A stretch of DNA of 5,938 nt from Candidatus Saccharibacteria bacterium UBA7683 (GTDB lineage: Bacteria > Patescibacteriota > Saccharimonadia > Saccharimonadales > UBA7683), in NCBI GenBank assembly GCA_002482925.1, contig DLGX01000056.1, positions 1 to 5,938 of the forward strand, written 5' to 3'. The translations under genes and the position numbers were made by a program. The first letter of the stretch is position 1; each line of letters starts with the position of its first letter. Below the pieces are notes generated by a model. The model worked only from the letters and a program-made list of their open reading frames with translations. It did no database searches and was not told the origin of the DNA. Shown piece after piece: positions 1-5,628 of this stretch.

Positions 1-633
1 CCAGAACGAAAGAATAAAGTCATGACTGACAAAGATCGTGAAATGACTGCGTATCATGAAGGTGGTCATGCGCTGACTGGTTTTGCATTACCGAATTCTG
101 GCGGTCTTCATAAGGTAACAATTATCCCTCGTGGTGGAACGGGTGGCGTAACATGGTTCTTAGACGAAGAAGACAAAAGCTATCATTCTGTAAACGAATT
201 TAAAGACGTGCTGGTACGAATAGTTGGTGGACGTATAGCAGAAAAAGTTATTTACGGCGACGATTGGGTAACAACTGGCGCTGGTAATGATCTTCAAAAA
301 GCTTCAGCTTTGGCACGACAAATGGTTATTGAACAGGGTATGGGAAGCGAAAAACTACGCGACCAAGTATTCCACGAAGACGAAGGTGGCATGATGATGG
401 ATCGTATGATGCATTCAAAACCGTATTCAGAAAAAACCGCCGAGCTTATTGACGCTGAGGTTGAAAAGCTTATTCGCGAAGCAACAGTTCGAGCAGAAAA
501 AATTATTAAAGCTAACCGACCTGCGCTTGAAAGCATTAAAGATGCGCTGCTAGAAAAAGAAACTTTAGACGAAGATGAAGCTCGCGACTCGCTTAAAGGT
601 ACTAAAGCGCCTGCCGACGTAATTCTTAAATAA
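1..633 (+). CDS. ftsH: FtsH, ATP-dependent zinc metalloprotease, C-terminal peptidase M41 part (5' truncated by window)
   Basis: FtsH is a membrane-anchored AAA+ protease that extracts and degrades misfolded membrane proteins and some regulatory proteins. Only the last 210 codons are here. The frame is open to base 1, and the first residues, PERKNKVMTDKDRE, match the linker just before the M41 domain, so the ATG at 22 is internal and not a start. The transmembrane and AAA parts lie upstream of the window. The zinc site is visible: HEGGH at 55-69 gives two His ligands and the catalytic Glu, and the Asp of TTGAGND (289-291) is the expected third ligand. The HKVTIIPRG segment, the VGGRIAE motif and the ALLEKETLDEDE end are all typical of the family. 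The middle two residues of HExxH are GG, where most homologues have AG; this should not affect zinc binding. The gene ends in a tandem TAATAA stop (631-636). Identification is secure; only the fragment's completeness is limited. Confidence 0.96.
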   Translation, partial: PERKNKVMTDKDREMTAYHEGGHALTGFALPNSGGLHKVTIIPRGGTGGVTWFLDEEDKSYHSVNEFKDVLVRIVGGRIAEKVIYGDDWVTTGAGNDLQKASALARQMVIEQGMGSEKLRDQVFHEDEGGMMMDRMMHSKPYSEKTAELIDAEVEKLIREATVRAEKIIKANRPALESIKDALLEKETLDEDEARDSLKGTKAPADVILK

Positions 634-643
634 TAAAGTACAG

Positions 644-672
644 TTCATTTTAGGCGCCGAGGCGCGTATACT
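644..672 (+). promoter_or_regulatory. Candidate promoter for murJ
   Basis: A TATACT -10 box at 667-672 (5 of 6 to consensus) follows a weak TTCATT -35 box at 644-649 (3 of 6) with a 17-base spacer. Transcription would begin near 679, leaving a leader of about 30 bases before the murJ ATG at 710. The same TATACT hexamer appears twice before the gene at 4246. The -35 is poor, so this is a sequence-pattern call only. A second TATAAG (698-703) lies 6 bases before the ATG but lacks the conserved final T and any -35. Confidence 0.4.
654..665. repeat. Short GC-rich inverted repeat in the ftsH-murJ gap
   Basis: GCGCC at 654-658 and GGCGC at 661-665 are perfect 5-base inverted repeats separated by GA. 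As RNA this would more likely fold as a 4-bp GCGC stem with a CGAG tetraloop. It is 20 bases past the ftsH stop and sits inside the spacer of the candidate murJ promoter. No T tract follows, so it is not a canonical intrinsic terminator. It could be an operator, a weak 3'-end hairpin for ftsH mRNA, or chance; it stands out because the surroundings are AT-rich. Confidence 0.35.
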
Positions 673-709
673 AAATAACTGATACAAACTATTAAATTAT
701 AAGTAGTAC

Positions 710-2302
710 ATGGTAAAGAAATTTCTTGTCCGGGCAAATCAAAAAGCTAGTTTCGGTTTCGCAGCAGCGCTTCTGGCTGGTTCTAGCTTGGTTGGTTCTG
801 TTCTTGGGCTACTTCGCGACAGGTTCTTGTACGGTGGGTTTGGGTTAGAAAGTTCCCAGGTTGCTGCATTCAAAGCTGCATTTACTGTGCCAGATTTCAT
901 GTTCTTCATTCTAATTTCTGGCGCCCTCAGTGTTACGTTTATTCCTATTTTTAACGAACGCTATGTTAAGGGAAACAAAAAATCTGCCTGGGAGCTCAGC
1001 GCTAGCTTACTTAATATGTTTGCCATACTCACATTCTTTAGTAGTATACTTATCCTAATTTTTGCTGAACCACTTATTAAGTACGTTGTTGCGCCAGGGC
1101 TTGATGAACACACTACATTCTTGGCCGTTTCTATGATGCGTATAATTGCAGTGAACCCACTGCTGTTTTCTATCAGCGCGGTATTTGCGGCAATGCAACA
1201 AGCAGTCGGCCGATTCTTTTTTGTCGGTTTAGCGCCCTCAATTTACAACCTTAGCATTATTTTTGGCGTGGTTTTTCTTTCGCAACGTTTCGGCATTATG
1301 GGGGTAGCGTTTGGCGTCGTAATTGGTTCCATACTTCAACTACTGGTAAGTATTTTGGGTCTGGCAGGACTTGGGTTCGAATACAGTCCTAAAATATTTT
1401 GGAAGAATTTAGGATTTAGAAAACTCCTTCGAATTTTGCCAGCGCGTTCTGCTGACCAAGGTATGGATTACTTTAATAATATCGTAGAAATAAATCTCGC
1501 ATCACGCTTGGGCACTGGCGCAATTGGTTCATTCAGCGCTGCATATACACTTCATAATGTTCCAGTAACGCTCATAGGCGTAGCACTTTCTACGGCAGCG
1601 TTTCCAAAGATGACCGAACGACTTGCACAGGGGCGTCCAGATTTATTTAAAAAAGAACTTAGTTCACTGCTTAGGCTTGTCATATGGCTCGCTTTACCAG
1701 CAGTTACTATTACCTTTTTGATGCGTGGTTTCTTGATCCGCTTGCTTGCGGGTGATGGACAAGCAACGGCAGCGGCAGTGCTGGGAATTTTTGCATGGGC
1801 AGTAATGTTCAGGGCTTTATATCATGTGCTTTCGCGAAGTTTTTATGCACAACAAGACACTCGTACACCGCTCTATGTTTCTATTTTTGCAATCTCACTT
1901 AATATTATTCTTGCAGTCACACTCGCAAGGCAGAGTGCCTATGGAATTGTTGGCCTTCCACTTGCGCAGGTGATTGTGGCGGCCGCTGAAGTGTTTATTT
2001 TGGTAGTAATTTTAAGTCGTCGATTCCCGGGCACGCTTGATAGAGTCTTCTTCGGTGCACTGTGGCGTATGCTTTCAGCCTTTGGAATTACCTTTTGGGT
2101 TACGTGGTCACTCAGAAGATATCTATTTGAACTTGGCGCGCAAGACAGAGGATTCCTTACGATTGTTCCAAAACTAGGCCTGCTTTGTACCATTGTTTTA
2201 TTACTATACGTAATAGTCTCATGGATTTTTAAACTCGAAGAAGTTGAACCAATAATTGCAAAGCTTCGCACGATTTTATTTAAGCCCGTTCGTTTGCAGT
2301 AG
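710..2302 (+). CDS. murJ: MurJ/MviN-family lipid II flippase
   Basis: This 530-residue polytopic membrane protein belongs to the MurJ (MviN) branch of the MOP exporter superfamily, which moves lipid II across the cytoplasmic membrane for peptidoglycan synthesis. Hydrophobic segments are spread along the whole length, consistent with the usual 14 helices (for example about 13-34, 102-124, 136-161, 170-192, 324-345, 388-408, 484-508). Family landmarks are VLGLLRD (31-37), the GALSVTFIPIF segment (71-81), LIGVALSTAAFPKM (288-301) and FYAQQDTRTP (378-387), the last being the best-conserved MurJ motif. Length is close to the usual 510-530. By eye, several charged cavity residues essential in E. 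coli MurJ are replaced here (see findings), although Arg36 matches the E. coli Arg24 position. The ATG at 710 gives a short basic N terminus before the first helix; no good Shine-Dalgarno sequence precedes it. The gene ends 37 bases before lepA. Family assignment is strong; flippase activity is inferred. Confidence 0.92.
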   Translation: MVKKFLVRANQKASFGFAAALLAGSSLVGSVLGLLRDRFLYGGFGLESSQVAAFKAAFTVPDFMFFILISGALSVTFIPIFNERYVKGNKKSAWELSASLLNMFAILTFFSSILILIFAEPLIKYVVAPGLDEHTTFLAVSMMRIIAVNPLLFSISAVFAAMQQAVGRFFFVGLAPSIYNLSIIFGVVFLSQRFGIMGVAFGVVIGSILQLLVSILGLAGLGFEYSPKIFWKNLGFRKLLRILPARSADQGMDYFNNIVEINLASRLGTGAIGSFSAAYTLHNVPVTLIGVALSTAAFPKMTERLAQGRPDLFKKELSSLLRLVIWLALPAVTITFLMRGFLIRLLAGDGQATAAAVLGIFAWAVMFRALYHVLSRSFYAQQDTRTPLYVSIFAISLNIILAVTLARQSAYGIVGLPLAQVIVAAAEVFILVVILSRRFPGTLDRVFFGALWRMLSAFGITFWVTWSLRRYLFELGAQDRGFLTIVPKLGLLCTIVLLLYVIVSWIFKLEEVEPIIAKLRTILFKPVRLQ

Positions 2303-2321
2303 TACAGAATTTAGCTACCTC

Positions 2322-2330
2322 TGTTATAAT
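2322..2330 (+). promoter_or_regulatory. Extended -10 promoter immediately before lepA
   Basis: TG at 2322-2323, one base, then a perfect TATAAT at 2325-2330 forms an extended -10 element (TGTTATAAT). No -35 resembling TTGACA lies at the right distance, which is usual for extended -10 promoters. Initiation 6-7 bases past the box would fall at about 2336-2338, only 2-4 bases before the lepA ATG at 2340. The 37-base gap after murJ contains nothing else, and no Shine-Dalgarno sequence is present. Confidence 0.6.
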
Positions 2331-2339
2331 AAACACCTA

Positions 2340-4121
2340 ATGAACCAAGACCATATCAGAAACTTCTGCATTATTGCGCATATCGACCACGGTAAGAGTA
2401 CCTTGGCAGATAGGTTAATGGAACTCACCGACACGGTTAAGAAAAGAGATATGAAGGCACAGTTGCTTGATCGCATGGACCTAGAGCGTGAAAAAGGTAT
2501 CACCATTAAGCTTACACCGGTACAAATGCAGTACAAAGGCCACCAGCTAAACCTTATTGATACACCGGGTCACGTAGATTTTAGCTACGAAGTATCGAGA
2601 AGTCTTGAGGCCTGTGAAGGGGCAATTTTGGTGGTAGATGCTTCTCAGGGTATTCAAGCCCAGACGCTTGCTAATGTATATTTGGCAATTGCTGCAGATC
2701 TTAAAATTATTCCGGTTCTTAATAAAATTGATCTTCCCGCTGCAGATGTTCCCAGAGTTACCGCAGAAGTAATAAGTTTGCTCGGGTGTTCAGAAGAAGA
2801 AATTTTGCACATTTCTGCTAAAACAGGTGAAGGTGTTCCAGCCGTACTTGATGCAATTGTTGAAAAAGTCGATCCACCGACTGGAAAAGTTGAAGAACCT
2901 ACCCGGGCACTTATTTTCGATAGCTATTATGACGACTACCGCGGAGTAATTCTTTACGTTCGTGCCGTGGACGGCAACATTCCAAAAGCCTCAGAACTTA
3001 TTATGATGGGAACTGGTAGTCATGGGCTTGCACTTGAAGTCGGCCACCTCAACCCGGCAATGTCTGCAGACAAATCTTTGAACACCGGTGAAATTGGCTA
3101 CATTGTAACTAACCTTAAATCGACCAGAGAAGCTAAAGTTGGTGATACCGTAACACTAGCTGAATCACCTGCAAAACAGGCATTGCCAGGCTACAAAGAA
3201 GTAAAACCGTTCGTGTATGCTGGTATATTTCCAGAAAGCAATGAATTCTATAACGATCTCAAAGATGCAATTGAAAAACTTTCTTTAAGTGATTCAGCAC
3301 TGCAGTATGAACCTGAAAACTCGCCAGTACTAGGTTTTGGTGTGCGTGTAGGATTTTTAGGCCTACTGCACATGGAAATTGTGCGAGAACGATTAGAGCG
3401 CGAATATAACCTAAGTCTTATTGTGACTAATCCAAGCACCGATTATCACATATCTCTGCTAAACGGTGAGTCGCTTGATATTAAATCAGCCAGTAGTTTA
3501 CCCGACCCTTCTAAAATTAACACCATTGCAGAGCCATGGATAAATGGAGAGATTGTGGTGCCTAAAGATTACGTAGGTGCAGTTATTCAGTTAATTTCAT
3601 CAAAACGTGGTATTCAAAAAGGCCTTAGTTTTGTAGATGCACAACTTGCGCTCGTAACATTTGAAGCACCCCTTGCAAACCTCCTTACAGATTTTTACGA
3701 TCAGCTAAAAAGTGTAACCAGTGGCTACGGTTCATTCAATTATGAACTCGGCGATTATCGCGTAGAAGATTTGGTTCGGGTAGATTTTTATGTAGCGAGC
3801 GAAATGGTTGGTGCACTTTCTGTTATGGCACACCGTTCAGAGGCTGAAGCACTGGGCCGCGAAACAACCGCTAAGTTAAAAGAGGTTATTCCGCGCCAAA
3901 ACTTTAAAGTTGCGCTTCAGGCAGCGATTGGCGGAAGATTCATTGCGCGCGAAGACATTTCTGCATTTAGAAAAGATGTTACTAGCGGCCTTTACGGGGG
4001 TGATGTGAGTCGAAAAAAGAAAGTTCTTGCCAAACAAAAAAAAGGTAAAGAACGCATGAAGCGTTTCGGAAAAGTAGACATTCCTGCAGAAGCCTTCACC
4101 GTAATGCTTAAGCGTGATTAA
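2340..4121 (+). CDS. lepA: Elongation factor 4 (LepA), ribosome back-translocase GTPase
   Basis: LepA/EF4 is a translational GTPase that binds the ribosome and is implicated in back-translocation, initiation or 30S assembly. The protein has 593 residues, near the family's usual 600. GTPase motifs are all intact: G1 AHIDHGKS (13-20), the G2 Thr in EKGITIK (51-57), G3 DTPGHVD (74-80) with the catalytic His78, G4 NKID (128-131) and G5 SAK (159-161). The EF-G-like domains follow, including VGFLGLLHMEIVRERLERE (337-355). The LepA-specific C-terminal domain ends in YGGDVSRKKKVLAKQKKGK (552-570) then RMKRFGKVDIPAEAF. The ATG at 2340 is chosen because MNQDHIRNFCIIAHID aligns directly with the family N terminus. 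An in-frame ATG at 2256 would add 28 unrelated residues, overlap murJ by 47 bases, and lie upstream of the TATAAT box. Stop is TAA. No clear terminator follows. Confidence 0.97.
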   Translation: MNQDHIRNFCIIAHIDHGKSTLADRLMELTDTVKKRDMKAQLLDRMDLEREKGITIKLTPVQMQYKGHQLNLIDTPGHVDFSYEVSRSLEACEGAILVVDASQGIQAQTLANVYLAIAADLKIIPVLNKIDLPAADVPRVTAEVISLLGCSEEEILHISAKTGEGVPAVLDAIVEKVDPPTGKVEEPTRALIFDSYYDDYRGVILYVRAVDGNIPKASELIMMGTGSHGLALEVGHLNPAMSADKSLNTGEIGYIVTNLKSTREAKVGDTVTLAESPAKQALPGYKEVKPFVYAGIFPESNEFYNDLKDAIEKLSLSDSALQYEPENSPVLGFGVRVGFLGLLHMEIVRERLEREYNLSLIVTNPSTDYHISLLNGESLDIKSASSLPDPSKINTIAEPWINGEIVVPKDYVGAVIQLISSKRGIQKGLSFVDAQLALVTFEAPLANLLTDFYDQLKSVTSGYGSFNYELGDYRVEDLVRVDFYVASEMVGALSVMAHRSEAEALGRETTAKLKEVIPRQNFKVALQAAIGGRFIAREDISAFRKDVTSGLYGGDVSRKKKVLAKQKKGKERMKRFGKVDIPAEAFTVMLKRD

Positions 4122-4172
4122 CAGGCTGGACTGTCCGCACACCAAACCGAGTATTTTAGGCAGCTTAACTAC

Positions 4173-4181
4173 TGTTATACT
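4173..4181 (+). promoter_or_regulatory. Candidate upstream extended -10 promoter (distal)
   Basis: TGTTATACT at 4173-4181 is an extended -10 element (TG, one base, TATACT), differing by one base from the TGTTATAAT found before lepA. It has no recognisable -35. If active, it would start transcription near 4188, giving a leader of about 58 bases for the surface-protein gene. It lies exactly 30 bases upstream of a second TATACTG. Confidence 0.4.
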
Positions 4182-4182
4182 G

Positions 4183-4211
4183 TTGTAATTAAAAACATAA
4201 GCAAGTATACT
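4183..4211 (+). promoter_or_regulatory. Candidate main promoter of the surface-protein gene
   Basis: TTGTAA at 4183-4188 (4 of 6 to the -35 consensus), a 17-base spacer and TATACT at 4206-4211 (5 of 6) make the best -35/-10 pair in the window. The start site would be near 4218, leaving a leader of about 28 bases that contains the ribosome binding site. A further extended -10-like string, TGGTATAAA (4216-4224), overlaps the predicted start region. The rest of the 4122-4245 gap shows no gene, RNA or convincing terminator. Confidence 0.55.
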
Positions 4212-4233
4212 GGTTTGGTATAAAGAACTTAAC

Positions 4234-4241
4234 AAAGAGGG
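4234..4241 (+). promoter_or_regulatory. Ribosome binding site deciding the GTG start at 4246
   Basis: AAAGAGGG is a purine-rich Shine-Dalgarno-like string ending 4 bases before the GTG at 4246. It is the only clear one before a gene in this window; murJ and lepA lack it. There is no upstream in-frame ATG nearby, and the resulting N terminus is a good signal peptide, so the GTG start is well supported. Confidence 0.6.
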
Positions 4242-4245
4242 TTAC

Positions 4246-4341
4246 GTGGGAAACATTAAAAACATATTAAAAAACATAGGGTTATTACTTGCTGCTTTTG
4301 CGGTAGTATTTAGTGTAACTGGCTTAACAGCAGCCGCAGCA
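4246..4341 (+). other. Sec signal peptide of the surface protein
   Basis: Residues 1-32 have a lysine-containing start, a hydrophobic core (IGLLLAAFAVVFSVTGL, 11-27) and a run TAAAA before Pro33, fitting signal peptidase I rules with cleavage at about 30-32. There is no cysteine, so it is not a lipoprotein. The exact cut site cannot be fixed by eye. Confidence 0.8.
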
Positions 4342-5628
4342 CCATCAGTCACCATTAGTTCACCAACAAATGCGGCCACGCTTGCAAATGGCGGTACCGT
4401 GCCTGTACGTGGTACTGCCCCAGCAAACACCAGAGTAAAGTTACTACTTGATGGCGTACATGTTGCAACGGTGAGTGCAGATGGAAGTGGTGCGTGGGCA
4501 ACTAACCTTACAAACGTTTCAAAGGGCACTCATACGCTCAAAGCAGTGAACGCAGAACCAGGTTTACACTATTTTGCAACTGCGGGGTCTCCTAGCCAGC
4601 TTCATTCCATTGATCCACTAACAGGTGCTATAGATACTAGGGCGGGTTTTCCAATAGACCTCAATGGTCTCGTTCCTGTTGCTGTTACTAGCCCTGACGG
4701 TAAGTATGTATATGTAAGCGGATTTTATTTTAGCCCAAGTAATCTTCAAAGAGTGGATCTTACGACAGGATTAGTAGACCAGGTTGCAGACTATCCTTCG
4801 TCTCTTGTCATTAGTTCTGGTGCGTTCAATGCCGACAGTTCAAAATATTATGCGCCCAATAGCGACGGTACAGTTACTGTTATTGATGTGGCGAGCAATA
4901 CAATTCTACAAACCCTTAATACCGGAGCATCAAATCACAATAGCGCAGCCGCTATTGATGATAAAATATATGCAAGCGATACTGATACTGGCCTAGCCTA
5001 CATTATTAATCAAGCTGATGATTCAGTTACCAGCTTCACGCCAGCATGCCCGTCCGGCGGTAAGGCAGTTTCAACAATACCAGACCCTGATGATACAAAT
5101 GTAATATGGAGTGGCTGTGATAATAGCTATGTTTTAAAACTCGATAAAACTACCCATACTGTGATACTGGCAATTCCAACTCCAGGCTTAGTTGCAGGTT
5201 CCGCAAAGATACCAGGTAAGAACATTCTTTTTGTTTCGAATCCAACTGTTGCCGAAGCATATATAATAGATTCAAATACTGGAGCTTTGCTTCAAACTAT
5301 TGCCCTCCCTGCACAAAGTTTCGCGCCTGTACCGAGCAGTGATGGTTCAAAAGTGTTGCTTCCGACACCTGGGAATAGTTTTGCAAATCCTGAAGCCGTA
5401 ATAATTAACACGTCCGACTATTCACTCACAAATCTTACACTTGACGGCCCGACGCTTGCGATGTTTCCTGGTCCTGATACTATAGCCGAAGCCACAGTTC
5501 AATTTACTATTGGCGAAACACTTGCCAGTACTGGCGAAAATATTCGAAACGTCTCGCTTATAGCAGGTGCGGTAGCTGTTCTTTCAATTAGCGCCCTTGT
5601 GTATCGAAAACGAAAATTTTCTAAGTAG
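4246..5628 (+). CDS. Exported, LAXTG-anchored surface protein with Ig-like domain and seven-repeat YVTN-type beta-propeller
   Basis: I do not recognise a named gene; the architecture is clear. Residues 1-32 form a signal peptide: a basic start (MGNIKNILKN), a hydrophobic core to about 27 and an alanine-rich cleavage region near 30-32. Residues 34-102 resemble a bacterial Ig-like domain (ISSPTNAATL at the front, LLLDGVHVATVSADGSGAW in the middle, GTHTLKAVN at the end). Residues 108-400 hold about seven repeats of the YVTN type, alternating SPDG-like turns with IDxxTGxxLxT strands; the clearest is GTVTVIDVASNTILQTLNTG (208-227). Two cysteines, Cys268 and Cys291, could form a disulfide outside the cell. 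The C terminus has LASTG (426-430), a hydrophobic stretch (436-453) and RKRK (454-457), the layout of a sortase substrate. Such proteins usually bind carbohydrate, protein or cell-surface ligands; no catalytic motif is seen. It probably forms its own transcription unit. Adhesion or attachment to a host cell is a guess from architecture. A plain C-terminal membrane anchor is the alternative to sortase linkage. Confidence 0.85.
   Translation: MGNIKNILKNIGLLLAAFAVVFSVTGLTAAAAPSVTISSPTNAATLANGGTVPVRGTAPANTRVKLLLDGVHVATVSADGSGAWATNLTNVSKGTHTLKAVNAEPGLHYFATAGSPSQLHSIDPLTGAIDTRAGFPIDLNGLVPVAVTSPDGKYVYVSGFYFSPSNLQRVDLTTGLVDQVADYPSSLVISSGAFNADSSKYYAPNSDGTVTVIDVASNTILQTLNTGASNHNSAAAIDDKIYASDTDTGLAYIINQADDSVTSFTPACPSGGKAVSTIPDPDDTNVIWSGCDNSYVLKLDKTTHTVILAIPTPGLVAGSAKIPGKNILFVSNPTVAEAYIIDSNTGALLQTIALPAQSFAPVPSSDGSKVLLPTPGNSFANPEAVIINTSDYSLTNLTLDGPTLAMFPGPDTIAEATVQFTIGETLASTGENIRNVSLIAGAVAVLSISALVYRKRKFSK
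5521..5625 (+). other. C-terminal cell-wall sorting signal (LAXTG type)
   Basis: LASTG (5521-5535) is followed by a short polar linker, about 18 hydrophobic residues and the tail RKRKFSK. This tripartite layout is that of sortase substrates. LAXTG in place of LPXTG is known as the preferred motif of class E sortases in Actinobacteria. No sortase gene is in the window, so the cognate enzyme is unknown. Confidence 0.75.

Noticed and set aside
22..24. ATG as the start of a short stand-alone M41 peptidase
   Set aside because: The frame is open to base 1 and encodes the normal FtsH linker, so the gene simply continues beyond the window.
55..69. HEGGH in place of HEAGH as a defective FtsH active site
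   Set aside because: Both His ligands, the Glu and the downstream Asp are present; the changed residue is one of the variable positions of HExxH.
2256..2339. In-frame upstream ATG that would extend LepA by 28 residues
   Set aside because: The extra residues do not resemble LepA, overlap the murJ end by 47 bases and lie upstream of the TATAAT box; the start at 2340 matches the family N terminus.
4122..4160. Intrinsic terminator after lepA (ACAG...CTGT and GGACTGTCC symmetry)
   Set aside because: The stems are about 4 bp with poor loop geometry and no T tract follows.
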